Origin: an uncultured Burkholderiales bacterium
GTDB lineage: Bacteria > Pseudomonadota > Gammaproteobacteria > Burkholderiales > Burkholderiaceae_C
Assembly (NCBI GenBank): GCA_903870145.1
Contig: CAIQBO010000016.1
Location: 47,632 to 111,631, forward strand
Length of the DNA stretch: 64,000 bases
Direction of reading: 5' to 3'
Shown here piece after piece: positions 9,685 to 18,557 of this stretch. The translations under genes were made by a program, and so were the position numbers. The notes beneath the pieces were generated by a model. The model did not search any database and was not told where the DNA came from. It was given only the letters and a program-made list of their open reading frames with translations. Numbering within the stretch: the stretch's first letter is position 1; every line of letters begins with the position of its first letter.

Positions 9685-9762
9685 AGCTTTCTAGGTCCTT
9701 AAAGTAAGAGGTCTGATGGCGGTCTTGCTGGCATCAAGAACGTATCTGACTTTGCCTTGAAG

Positions 9763-9793
9763 TGATGAAAGCTCTGTGACTTTCGTGTGAAAT
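9763..9793 (-). promoter_or_regulatory. Pho-box-like repeats upstream of phoX
   Basis: On the minus strand TTTCACACGAA, AGTCACAGAGC and TTTCATCACTT are three consecutive 11-base units each carrying (T/G)TCA(C/T). This matches the tandem PhoB-binding pattern and sits between phoR and phoX. Confidence 0.6.
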
Positions 9794-9795
9794 AA

Positions 9796-11130
9796 CTATG
9801 ACTGATGAATTTTTTGGATGCCAACTCTGGCGCCTGGAAAAATCAAACTGAAGCGTGAGCCTTGCCCCAACTTGCTTTCGATTTTGAGCTCGCCGCCGTG
9901 GCGCTGCATGACGTGCTTGGTGATGGCCAGGCCAAGGCCCGTTCCACCAGAATCGCGCGATCGACTGCGGTCTACGCGGTAAAAGCGCTCAGACAAACGT
10001 GGCAGATGTTCAGGCGCAATGCCTGGCCCTGTGTCTGCCACGCTGAACTGCAAGCGCCCATCAGGCAATGCATCCCAGCGAACGTCGATGCTGCCACCCC
10101 CTGGGGTGTAGCGAATGGCATTGCTGACCAAGTTCGATGCTGCACTTTGCAATTCGGTTTGCGAGCCAAGCAAATCCATTTCTGGCACTGCTTGAAAATG
10201 CAGTTTTTGCGAGGCTTGTGAATCAATGAGATTCATTGACAGCAAAGCCTGAGCTTCTTGCTGCACGGCGTTTGTCAAGGCTTGAATTGAAACCGACTGA
10301 GTTATGGCCGGCAATGGACTGCCCTCTAGTTTGGAGAGCATGAGCAGGTCGTTCACCAAATTTTCCATGCGCTGGGCTTGGTTGGCCATGAGGTTCAAAT
10401 AGGTGCTGCGTTCGGAGTCACTCAAGTGCAAGGTTTGGAGTGTTTCAACAAAACCACTGAGCACAGTCAAAGGCGTTCTGATTTCATGCGACACATTGGC
10501 CACGAAATCTCGGCGCATGGCATCGGCTTGCTCAACTGCCGTCACATCTCGGGTCAGCAGCAACTGTCTGTTTTCTCCATACGCATGCAGCTGCAATGAC
10601 AATTTGAAGGGTTTTTGCAAAGAGTCTGAACGCCCATCGATGAGCACTTCGTTGTCATGTTCCGCTTGCGCAAAATACTTGGTAAAAATCGGATCGCGCA
10701 GCAAATGCACCACGTGTTGCAACAGATCACGCTTGGCGTCCAGCCCCAGATGCTGCGCAGCAGTCTGATTGCACCACTCAATGCGCCCTTGGGGGTCTAA
10801 TAAAACCACGCCATTGGGAGAGGCCTGAATGGCCGAGAGGAAATCTTGCAAGCGCTGTTCATGCGTTTGTGTCTGCTTGCGCTGCTCAGTCACAATGCGG
10901 CGCAATCGGTCAACCAAGTCACCCCATAAACCGCTCAAAATGGGCGGGTCTTGCACATTGTTATGGCGCAGCCAATTGTCAACTTTTTGTGCGCGCCAAA
11001 GGTCTGCAGCAATGACAGCCAACATGACCAACAAAGCACCCACCAAGGCGCCGACAAGGCCAGCCAGCCAAGCCCCGGCAACTGCGGCCACCAAGACCAG
11101 AAACAACAAACCCAGTGAGCGCGAGAACAT
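9796..11130 (-). CDS. phoR: Phosphate-sensing histidine kinase PhoR
   Basis: 444 residues: hydrophobic N-terminal membrane hairpin (~5-45), PAS domain (~95-200, GVVLLDPQGRIEWCNQTAA), HisKA with His215 in DFVANVSHEIRTPLT, and an ATPase domain with N box (LVSNAIRYTPGGG), G1 (VADTGPGIAPEHL) and G2 (GGTGLGLAI). There is no large periplasmic sensor, as is normal for PhoR, which reads the Pst-PhoU complex. It starts 16 bases after the phoB stop. Confidence 0.95.
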   Translation of the reverse strand: MFSRSLGLLFLVLVAAVAGAWLAGLVGALVGALLVMLAVIAADLWRAQKVDNWLRHNNVQDPPILSGLWGDLVDRLRRIVTEQRKQTQTHEQRLQDFLSAIQASPNGVVLLDPQGRIEWCNQTAAQHLGLDAKRDLLQHVVHLLRDPIFTKYFAQAEHDNEVLIDGRSDSLQKPFKLSLQLHAYGENRQLLLTRDVTAVEQADAMRRDFVANVSHEIRTPLTVLSGFVETLQTLHLSDSERSTYLNLMANQAQRMENLVNDLLMLSKLEGSPLPAITQSVSIQALTNAVQQEAQALLSMNLIDSQASQKLHFQAVPEMDLLGSQTELQSAASNLVSNAIRYTPGGGSIDVRWDALPDGRLQFSVADTGPGIAPEHLPRLSERFYRVDRSRSRDSGGTGLGLAITKHVMQRHGGELKIESKLGQGSRFSLIFPGARVGIQKIHQS

Positions 11131-11146
11131 GCCCTAGCTTAAGCGA

Positions 11147-11866
11147 TTAAAGGCCGCTCAGGGCGGTTCTGACCACAACACTTTGAACTGTGAATCTGTA
11201 GCCTGCGCCCCTGACCGTTTCAACCATGGCGCCTGCATCCCCAAGCGCCTCACGCAGGCGCTTGACATGCACATCAACTGTACGCTCTTCAATGAACACA
11301 TGATCACCCCAAACGCGGTCCAACAATTGCCCTCGGCTGTGCACCCTCTCGGTGTGGCTCATGAAATACTGCAAAAGCTTGAATTCTGTAGGGCCCAATT
11401 TCAAGGGTTGATCTTTGAAATTGACTCGGTGTGTGTCCGCATCCAAGATCAGATCGCCCATTTGAATTTGTCCGCCTGCCTGCTCTGGGGTGCGCCGGCG
11501 CAGCACGGCCCGGATTCGCGCCAACAGCTCTTTGGTCGAAAAGGGCTTGACGATGTAGTCATCTGCGCCAGCATCCAGGCCCGCAACTCGGTCCACCTCG
11601 TCACCCCTTGCGGTGAGCATCAATATAGGAACGGCCTGCGTACGCGCCCCAGACCGCCATTTTTTGGCCAAGGTTAAACCACTCTCACCCGGCAGCATCC
11701 AGTCCAGCAAAATCACATCGGGCAATACATCGTCGAGTTCTTTTTGCGCTGTAGCAGCGTCCATGGCCCAAATAGGCTGAAAACCATTGTGACGCAAATT
11801 AACCGCTATCAACTCGGCGATGGCCGGCTCATCTTCGACGATCAAAATACGGGGCAAAGTTTTCAT
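11147..11866 (-). CDS. phoB: Phosphate response regulator PhoB
   Basis: 239 residues. Receiver domain with the acidic pair Glu11-Asp12, phospho-acceptor Asp55 (VILLDWMLPG), and conserved Lys in YIVKPF. C-terminal winged helix of the OmpR/PhoB class (TEFKLLQYFMSH ... GDHVFIEERTVDVHVKRLREAL). The start overlaps the phoU stop by four bases. It would act on the many Pho-like boxes found in this window. Confidence 0.97.
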   Translation of the reverse strand: MKTLPRILIVEDEPAIAELIAVNLRHNGFQPIWAMDAATAQKELDDVLPDVILLDWMLPGESGLTLAKKWRSGARTQAVPILMLTARGDEVDRVAGLDAGADDYIVKPFSTKELLARIRAVLRRRTPEQAGGQIQMGDLILDADTHRVNFKDQPLKLGPTEFKLLQYFMSHTERVHSRGQLLDRVWGDHVFIEERTVDVHVKRLREALGDAGAMVETVRGAGYRFTVQSVVVRTALSGL

Positions 11867-12561
11867 TTAACTGCAGACTCCACATCCACCATGGCGATGT
11901 GACGCACATCGGCACCCTTGACCACATAAATGATGAATTCAGCAATGTTTTTGGAATGGTCACCAATGCGCTCAATGGCCTTGGCAATGAACAATAAATC
12001 GAGGCTGGCGGAAATGGTGCGCGGATCTTCCATCATGTAGGTGACCAGTTTGCGCACGAAGCCGTCAAACTCGGCGTCGATCAAATCGTCTTCCTTCAAA
12101 ATTGCAACAGCTTCAGTGACATCCAGCCGTGCAAATGCGTCCAAGGCTTTTCGCAATAAGCCGGAAGCCAAATCAGAGGCGATTCGCAATTCCGAAGCCG
12201 GCAAAAGGCGTGCGTTGCCACTGGCGCCAATGGACTTGACCATGCGCGCAATTTTTTCTGATTCGTCCCCCGCGCGCTCCAAGTTGGCTGTGATTTTGGA
12301 GATGGCGATCAGCAAGCGCAAATCGCGTGCCGTGGGTTGCCTGCGCGCAATGATGGTCGAGAGATCTCGGTCTATTTCCACTTCCATGGCGTTGACTTGG
12401 ATCTCGGTGGCGATGACTTGATCAGCCACTTCATTGTTGAATTGCGACAATGAGTAAACCGCATGGCGAATTTGCGACTCGACCAAACCGCCCAACTCCA
12501 ACACACGGCTGGAGACGCTACCCAGTTCGGCGTCGAATTGGCTGGAGATATGTTTTTCCAT
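11863..12561 (-). CDS. phoU: Phosphate signalling protein PhoU
   Basis: 232 residues, two tandem three-helix PhoU repeats with the metal-binding style segments (ERAGDESEKIARM and ERIGDHSKNIAEF). It links PstB activity to PhoR and limits phosphate uptake. ATG 12561 is chosen over the frame start at 12585 because AGGAG (12571-12575) stands nine bases before it and family members begin at this point (MEKHISSQFDAEL). The stop overlaps phoB. Confidence 0.95.
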   Translation of the reverse strand: MEKHISSQFDAELGSVSSRVLELGGLVESQIRHAVYSLSQFNNEVADQVIATEIQVNAMEVEIDRDLSTIIARRQPTARDLRLLIAISKITANLERAGDESEKIARMVKSIGASGNARLLPASELRIASDLASGLLRKALDAFARLDVTEAVAILKEDDLIDAEFDGFVRKLVTYMMEDPRTISASLDLLFIAKAIERIGDHSKNIAEFIIYVVKGADVRHIAMVDVESAVK

Positions 12562-12577
12562 AAGTGCTAGCTCCTGT

Positions 12578-13366
12578 TCAGCCAAAGCGGCCGGTGATGT
12601 AGTCTTCAGTTTCTTGGCGTGCTGGCTTCATGAAAATTTGATTGGTTTCACCAAACTCCATCAACTCGCCCAAGTACATGTATGCGGTGTAATCCGAGAC
12701 GCGGGCAGCTTGTTGCATGTTGTGCGTCACGATCACCACCGTGTATTCGCTCTTCAAAGTGTGCATCAGTTCTTCGACTTTGCCAGTTGAAATTGGATCC
12801 AAGGCAGAAGTCGGCTCATCTAGCAACAAGACCGAAGGCTTGACCGCAATGCCTCGCGCTATGCACAAACGCTGCTGTTGTCCGCCCGACAAAGACAAGC
12901 CACTTTGGCTCAATTTATTTTTAACTTCATCCCAAATGGCAGCTTTTTGCAGCGCCCACTCCACGCGGTCGTCCATGTCGCTGCGCGATAAGTTCTCATA
13001 AAGCCGAACGCCAAAAGCAATGTTGTCATAAATGGACATGGGAAATGGCGTGGGCTTTTGAAAGACCATGCCAATGCGTGAGCGCAGCAAGTTCAAGTCT
13101 TGCTTGGGGTTCAAAATATTTTCACCCGAAAAATTGATTTCGCCCTCAGCGCGCTGGCCAGGGTACAACTCGTACATGCGGTTCATGGTTCTGAGCAAGG
13201 TCGACTTTCCGCAGCCCGAGGGCCCGATGAATGCCGTCACACTGTTTTGCTCAATGTCCAAGTTGATGTTTTTCAAGCCTTGAAATGAACCGTAATAAAA
13301 GTTCAAGTTGCGAACTTCCATAATGGTTTTTTTGGTTTCTGGCAGTGCATTCATAGAAGTATTCAC
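12578..13366 (-). CDS. pstB: Phosphate ABC transporter ATPase PstB
   Basis: 262 residues with Walker [10 protein letters not shown], the ABC signature LSGGQQQRL, Walker [14 protein letters not shown] and the switch histidine in IVTHNMQQA. It powers phosphate import with PstC and PstA. The gene lies nine bases after pstA and directly before phoU. Confidence 0.97.
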   Translation of the reverse strand: MNTSMNALPETKKTIMEVRNLNFYYGSFQGLKNINLDIEQNSVTAFIGPSGCGKSTLLRTMNRMYELYPGQRAEGEINFSGENILNPKQDLNLLRSRIGMVFQKPTPFPMSIYDNIAFGVRLYENLSRSDMDDRVEWALQKAAIWDEVKNKLSQSGLSLSGGQQQRLCIARGIAVKPSVLLLDEPTSALDPISTGKVEELMHTLKSEYTVVIVTHNMQQAARVSDYTAYMYLGELMEFGETNQIFMKPARQETEDYITGRFG

Positions 13367-13375
13367 AGGTAATAG

Positions 13376-14242
13376 TTAGACAGCTACTTTTTCGCGAAAG
13401 ACCACGCGCGCCACAATGTTCAGTGCCAGCACAGTCAACGTGATCAAGAGTGCGCCACCCCATGCCAAGTTCACCCAGTTGTCGTACGGGCTCATGGCAA
13501 ATTGGAAAATGACCACCGGCAAATTGGCCATAGGTTTGTTCATGTCCAAAGAAAAGAATTGGTTGTTCAGGGCCGTGAACAACAGGGGTGCAGTTTCACC
13601 ACTGACACGGGCCAAAGCCAAAAGCAAGCCCGTCATGACGCCGCTGCGAGCCGCCTTGAGCACCACAGCGGTAGAGACTTTCCACTTGGGCGCGCCCAAG
13701 GCAAAAGCTGCTTCACGCAAGCTCACAGGCACCAAGCGAAGCATATTTTCCGTGGTGCGCACTACCACCGGAATGGCGATCAAGGCCAGCGCAGCCGTTC
13801 CTGCCCAGCCTGAGAAATGTTTGGCCGGCACCACCACCAGCGCGTAGACAAACAAGCCAATCACAATAGAAGGGGCTGACAACATGATGTCATTGACAAA
13901 GCGGGTGACGCTGGCGAGTTTGCTGCGTTCACTGAACTCCGAGAGATAGACACCTGCTAAAACACCAATAGGTGTACTGATCAATGAGCATGAGATCACG
14001 ATCATCAAACTGCCCACGATGGCATTGGCCAAACCGCCGCCTTCAGAGCCAGGTGCTGGTGTGCTTTGTGTGAGCAAAGAAAAGCTCAAGGCTGAAAACC
14101 CCTTGAACATCAAGATGCTCAATATCCAAAGCAAGAACACCAAGCCCAACACCATGGCAGTCATGGACAAAGCCAAGCCAAACAAGTTGGCGCGTTTGCG
14201 CCGTGCGTAGATCGCCGGATCCATGTTGCTGAGCTCTCTCAT
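13376..14242 (-). CDS. pstA: Phosphate ABC transporter permease PstA
   Basis: 288 residues with six predicted membrane helices and the permease EAA-like loop ([24 protein letters not shown]). Family text [14 protein letters not shown] and [13 protein letters not shown] is typical of PstA. Start overlaps the pstC stop by four bases, implying translational coupling. Confidence 0.96.
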   Translation of the reverse strand: MRELSNMDPAIYARRKRANLFGLALSMTAMVLGLVFLLWILSILMFKGFSALSFSLLTQSTPAPGSEGGGLANAIVGSLMIVISCSLISTPIGVLAGVYLSEFSERSKLASVTRFVNDIMLSAPSIVIGLFVYALVVVPAKHFSGWAGTAALALIAIPVVVRTTENMLRLVPVSLREAAFALGAPKWKVSTAVVLKAARSGVMTGLLLALARVSGETAPLLFTALNNQFFSLDMNKPMANLPVVIFQFAMSPYDNWVNLAWGGALLITLTVLALNIVARVVFREKVAV

Positions 14243-15219
14243 GTTTTCATTCCTTTTTTGGCTTCAGCCCGCATGAGCATCCATTTGGCCAGAGACAAAA
14301 CCACCAGGGTGATGAGGAACAATGCCAGGCCCAGCGCAAACAAGGAAGCGTAGTGCAAGCCAGGCTCGGCTTCGCCAAATTCGTTGGCCAAGGTGGAGGC
14401 AATCGAATTGCCTGGAGAAAACAAAGAAGGCGAAAGTTTGTGGGCATTGCCAATCACAAACGTCACGGCCATGGTTTCACCCAAGGCCCGGCCCAAGCCG
14501 AGCATGACGCCGCCCACCACACCGGTCTTGGTGTAAGGCAACACAATTTTGGTGACCACTTCCCAAGTGGTGCAGCCAATGCCGTAGGCTGATTCTTTCA
14601 AAATGGACGGAACAATCTCAAACACATCGCGCATGACGGAGGCAATGAAGGGCAAAATCATCATGGCCAAAATCAGGCCAGCGGCCAAGATGCCAATGCC
14701 GTTGAAGGCACCCGTGAACAAAATACCCAGCCCTGGAATTTGACCCACAGTTCCTGCCAACGCAGGCTGTACATATTCAGCAAACAAAGGGGCAAACACA
14801 AACAAGCCAAACATGCCATAGATGATGGAGGGCACAGCAGCCAACAACTCAATGGCAGTGCCCAAGGGCCGGCGCAGACTCAATGGGCAGGTTTCTGTCA
14901 AAAATACGGCAATGCCAAAGCTCAAAGGCAAAGCAATCACAATGGCAATGGTGGCCGTGGCCACTGTGCCAAAAATGGCGATCAATCCGCCGAACTTGGA
15001 ATTGATGATGTCCCATTCGACGGTATAGAAAAATGGCAAACCAAAGGTTTGCAAAACCGGCCAAGAGCTGATGAACAAAGAGACGATGATGCCGGTCAAT
15101 GCCACCAAGGTGGACATGGCAAAGACCAGAGTGGTTTTTTCAAAGAAAAAGTCTTGCACTCTCTGCCAGCGCAAAACGCTTTGTCGGTGCGAGGTCATCA
15201 ACTCGTCTGCTTGGTTCAT
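14239..15219 (-). CDS. pstC: Phosphate ABC transporter permease PstC
   Basis: 326 residues, six helices, with the PstC features [34 protein letters not shown] and the EAA-like loop [21 protein letters not shown]. It pairs with PstA in the inner membrane. It begins 11 bases after the pstS stop. Confidence 0.96.
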   Translation of the reverse strand: MNQADELMTSHRQSVLRWQRVQDFFFEKTTLVFAMSTLVALTGIIVSLFISSWPVLQTFGLPFFYTVEWDIINSKFGGLIAIFGTVATATIAIVIALPLSFGIAVFLTETCPLSLRRPLGTAIELLAAVPSIIYGMFGLFVFAPLFAEYVQPALAGTVGQIPGLGILFTGAFNGIGILAAGLILAMMILPFIASVMRDVFEIVPSILKESAYGIGCTTWEVVTKIVLPYTKTGVVGGVMLGLGRALGETMAVTFVIGNAHKLSPSLFSPGNSIASTLANEFGEAEPGLHYASLFALGLALFLITLVVLSLAKWMLMRAEAKKGMKT

Positions 15220-15230
15220 ACAAGTCTCAA

Positions 15231-16253
15231 TTATTTAACGTTCACGCGGTTCCAAACGCTTTTGCGAATGAATTCGGTGGTGGCATCAGGCATGGGCACA
15301 TATTCCAAATCTGCGGCCATTTTCTTGCCTTCTTTGAAAGCAAAGTCAAAGAATTTCATGGCTTCTGCTGCATTGGCTTTGTTGGCCGGCTCTTTGTACA
15401 TCACGATGAACGATGCGCCCGTGATAGGCCATGATTTAGCGCCTGGAGCATTGGTCAAATAGATGGCCATGCCTGGAACTTTGGACCAGTCTGTGCTGGC
15501 CGAAGCAGCCGCAAAGGTTTCATCGTCAGGCGCTACGACTTGACCCGCCTGGTTGCGCAAGTTGATGTGTGGCATGTTGTTTTTCTTGGCATATGCGTAC
15601 TCCACATAGCCAACTGCATTTTTGATGCGGCTGACATTGGCAGCCACACCCTCGTTGCCCTTGCCGCCGACTGAAGATGCAGCAGGCCACTTCACAGCTG
15701 CACCAGCGCCCACAGTTTCTTTCCATTTGGGGCTGACCTTGGCCAAATAGTCGGTGAACACAGCGGTCGTGCCTGAACCATCAGCACGGTGAACCACGGT
15801 GATGGCAGCGTCTGGCAATGCCACGCCAGGGTTGAAGTCGGAAATGCGCTTGTCATTCCATTTGGCAATGGCACCAGAGAAAACATCGGCCAACAAGTCG
15901 CCTGAAAGTTTCAATTGACCGGGCTTGATGCCTTCAATGTTGACCACGGGCACAACACCGCCAATGACGGCTGGGAATTGGACCATGCCTTCTTTTTCCA
16001 ATTCTTCAAAGCTCATGGGGGCGTCGGTGGCACCGAAGTCAACGGTTTTAGCCTTGATTTGCTTGATACCACCTGACGAACCTATCGACTGATAGTTCAT
16101 GCTGGCACCGGTTTTGGCCTTGTAGGCCTCGGCCCACTTGGCGTAAATGGGGTAAGGGAAGGTAGCGCCGGCACCCGTGATGTCGGCGGCCATGGCAGCT
16201 GTTGCCAAGGCGGACAAGCCCAGCGCAGCAACCCAATTTTTGATCTTTAGCAT
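15231..16253 (-). CDS. pstS: Periplasmic phosphate-binding protein PstS
   Basis: 340 residues with a Sec signal peptide ([22 protein letters not shown], cleavage after AMA). The mature N-terminus [19 protein letters not shown] and the phosphate-contact segments [11 protein letters not shown] and [16 protein letters not shown] are classic PstS. First gene of the pstSCAB-phoU-phoB-phoR operon, with a Pho box about 110 bases upstream. Confidence 0.97.
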   Translation of the reverse strand: MLKIKNWVAALGLSALATAAMAADITGAGATFPYPIYAKWAEAYKAKTGASMNYQSIGSSGGIKQIKAKTVDFGATDAPMSFEELEKEGMVQFPAVIGGVVPVVNIEGIKPGQLKLSGDLLADVFSGAIAKWNDKRISDFNPGVALPDAAITVVHRADGSGTTAVFTDYLAKVSPKWKETVGAGAAVKWPAASSVGGKGNEGVAANVSRIKNAVGYVEYAYAKKNNMPHINLRNQAGQVVAPDDETFAAASASTDWSKVPGMAIYLTNAPGAKSWPITGASFIVMYKEPANKANAAEAMKFFDFAFKEGKKMAADLEYVPMPDATTEFIRKSVWNRVNVK

Positions 16254-16360
16254 GTTGAATCCTTGATTCAGAAGTTGAGACTCGGTCTGATGTGATGCGA
16301 AGAAAAGTAGCTTTCAAGCTTTACCAAATCTTCTGCACGGGTCAACTTTAGTGGCCTATT

Positions 16361-16378
16361 GTGACAAATTGATGTCAA
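16361..16378 (-). promoter_or_regulatory. Pho box for the pst operon
   Basis: Minus strand TTGACAT-CAAT-TTGTCAC fits the 7-4-7 PhoB consensus (CTGTCAT-AWAW-CTGTCAY) with few mismatches. Confidence 0.8.
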
Positions 16379-16461
16379 ATCATCTTTATTAAGACCATGT
16401 TCATGCCAAATATTTTGTGATTCCCGCCTCTTAAATGACCATTTTTTGAGCGATTCCAATG

Positions 16462-16479
16462 TTGTCATCAAAATGACAA
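16462..16479 (+). promoter_or_regulatory. Pho box for ppx (near palindromic)
   Basis: TTGTCAT-CAAA-ATGACAA. The two halves are also an inverted repeat, so the site scores in both directions. It stands 59 bases before the ppx start in the ppx-pstS divergent region. Confidence 0.65.
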
Positions 16480-16537
16480 AAAAAAGACACAAAATCGACG
16501 GCTACGGATATTTCCCTCTTCAGCCATTGAAACCCAC

Positions 16538-18049
16538 ATGCAAAACGGACAACTTTTAGCCGCCATCGACCTAGGCTCCAACAGCTTTCGCCTTGAAATA
16601 GGCGTGCTTGAGCACGCCCACATTAGGCGTGTGGCGTACCTGAAGGAAACTGTTCGGCAAGGCAACGGCTTGGATGCAGAGCGGCAACTCTCCACTGAAG
16701 CCATGCAAAGGGGATGGGATTGCTTGGCCCGATTTTCCGAGCGTTTGGCCGGATTTGGCGCAACCCAAGTGCGGGCCGTGGCCACGCAAACCTTGCGTGA
16801 AGCCAAAAACAGAGACGAGTTTTTAGTACCTGCTCAAAAAATTTTGGGCTTCCCCATTGAGGTGATTTCTGGCCGCGAAGAAGCCCGTTTGATTTACCTG
16901 GGCGTGGCCAACTTGCTGCCTCAGTCGGATGAAAAAAGACTGGTCGTGGACATTGGAGGGCGCTCAACTGAAATGATTTTGGGCACTGGCTTTAAATCTC
17001 AAACATTTGAGTCATACCGCGTGGGCAGTGTCAAATGGTCGATGAAGTACTTTCCTGAAGGCCAGTTCACACCCGTGGCTTTTGAGCGTGCGCAAGTGGC
17101 CGCCAAAGCGGTGTTGGACGAGGCCCAAGGCTTGTACCCTCGCGAAGCTTGGGAGGTGGCCTACGGATCTTCCGGCACGATAGGCTGTGTTGCCGATGTC
17201 ATGAGCGCTGCGGGTTGGTCGCAAGGGCAGATCACGCGCGAAGGCTTGGATTGGCTCAAAGCCAAATTGATCAAAGTAGGCAATTGCGACAGTTTGGAAT
17301 TAGAAGGCATCAAAGAAGACCGACGGTCTGTGATTGGGGGCGGGTTGGCGGTTCTGTTCGCTCTCTTTGATTTGTTGAAAATTGATCAAATGCATGCGGC
17401 ACAAGGTGCTTTGCGTCAAGGCGTGTTGTATGACATGCTCGAGCGTGAAGACAGCACCGATTTGCGCAGCAGCATGATCGATACATTGGCGCAGCGCTTT
17501 GGTGTGGACGCCGCTCAAGGTGATCGGGTCCAACGCACTGCCGTGCAACTGTTCAGAGCCATGCATGAGTCTTTGCCATCCAAGTTGCCGTATTCGCTTG
17601 CACGATTAGAAAAAAAATTATCTTGGGCCGCCAATTTGCTGGAGATAGGCACACAAATTTCGCACAGTGACTTTCACAAGCATGGCGCTTACATTCTGGA
17701 CAATTCGGATTTGCCAGGATTTTCAATGGCCGAGTTGCACCGCCTGAGCCAATTGATCTTAGGCCACCGCGGAAAATTGAAAAAACTAGACAGCGACATG
17801 CGCGATGCTGCCTTTGTGCAGCAACTCATGGCTTTGCGCTTAGCGGCCATTTTGTGCCATGCTCGGCGTGACCCTGACCTGAGAGGTTTTACATTGCGCC
17901 AAGACATTAAAAACAAAAACAGCTTTGTCATCCTTTGTAAAAAAACATGGGTTCAACAATGGCCTCAATCCGCACATTTGTTGCGGGAGGAATGCATTGC
18001 GTGGCAAAAATCAACTTGGAATTTGAGTTTTGAAGAAAATGACAGTTAA
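16538..18049 (+). CDS. ppx: Exopolyphosphatase (Ppx/GppA family)
   Basis: 503 residues of the Ppx/GppA actin-like ATPase superfamily, which removes terminal phosphate from polyphosphate. The N-terminal phosphate-binding loop AAIDLGSNSFRLEIG, the second loop VVDIGGRSTEMILG and GSSGT are present; the C-terminal HD-like helical region follows (LLEIGTQISHSDFHKHGAYIL). Divergent from pstS and convergent with sixA, close to ppk1, so synthesis and breakdown of polyphosphate are encoded side by side. Confidence 0.93.
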   Translation: MQNGQLLAAIDLGSNSFRLEIGVLEHAHIRRVAYLKETVRQGNGLDAERQLSTEAMQRGWDCLARFSERLAGFGATQVRAVATQTLREAKNRDEFLVPAQKILGFPIEVISGREEARLIYLGVANLLPQSDEKRLVVDIGGRSTEMILGTGFKSQTFESYRVGSVKWSMKYFPEGQFTPVAFERAQVAAKAVLDEAQGLYPREAWEVAYGSSGTIGCVADVMSAAGWSQGQITREGLDWLKAKLIKVGNCDSLELEGIKEDRRSVIGGGLAVLFALFDLLKIDQMHAAQGALRQGVLYDMLEREDSTDLRSSMIDTLAQRFGVDAAQGDRVQRTAVQLFRAMHESLPSKLPYSLARLEKKLSWAANLLEIGTQISHSDFHKHGAYILDNSDLPGFSMAELHRLSQLILGHRGKLKKLDSDMRDAAFVQQLMALRLAAILCHARRDPDLRGFTLRQDIKNKNSFVILCKKTWVQQWPQSAHLLREECIAWQKSTWNLSFEENDS

Positions 18050-18060
18050 AGCGTGAAGCT

Positions 18061-18522
18061 TCAAAGCAATTCAGGGGTTTGAACTGTGACGACCACGGTC
18101 TGCGTCACAGCTTCTCTAACCCTGCTTCGAAGCCACCAAACCGCGCCTTTGCGCACCGCGCACTCCCCTGCTGGCAGCCCGAGTAAATAGGCGATGGTTT
18201 GGCCCAGCACAGGCTGGTGGCCGATCAGTACAACCGACATTTTGGCGTCAGGCCAACCCGCAGCGAGCAGCAAATCATGGTGCTGCGCTTGCGGCAATAA
18301 CTCGGTTTTTAATTTGTATTTCCGACCTAAAGCCTTGGCGGTCTCTTCGGTGCGCAAGGAAGGACTGGCCATCACGCGCACACCTTCAGGGAGTTGACGG
18401 TCTAACCACTGGCCCATGCGTGCGGCTTGCTTCTCACCGCGCGGGGTCAAGGCGCGAGACATGTCATCCTGCCCCTCTAAGGCTTCAAAGGCCTCTGAAT
18501 GTCGCCAAAAAATGAGGTCCAT
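18061..18522 (-). CDS. sixA: Histidine phosphatase, SixA type
   Basis: 153 residues of the histidine-phosphatase superfamily with the catalytic RHS(E) motif (LIFWRHSEA), a phosphate-contact stretch (ASPSLRTEETA) and the second catalytic histidine in VLIGHQPVLGQ. SixA removes phosphate from phosphohistidine proteins. ATG 18522 puts the RH motif at the expected N-terminus; a longer TTG-started frame exists. It lies just after ppk1 on the same strand. Confidence 0.85.
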   Translation of the reverse strand: MDLIFWRHSEAFEALEGQDDMSRALTPRGEKQAARMGQWLDRQLPEGVRVMASPSLRTEETAKALGRKYKLKTELLPQAQHHDLLLAAGWPDAKMSVVLIGHQPVLGQTIAYLLGLPAGECAVRKGAVWWLRSRVREAVTQTVVVTVQTPELL

Positions 18523-18557
18523 GTGAAAACTTTGAGTTAGTCTATTGAAAGAGCAGG

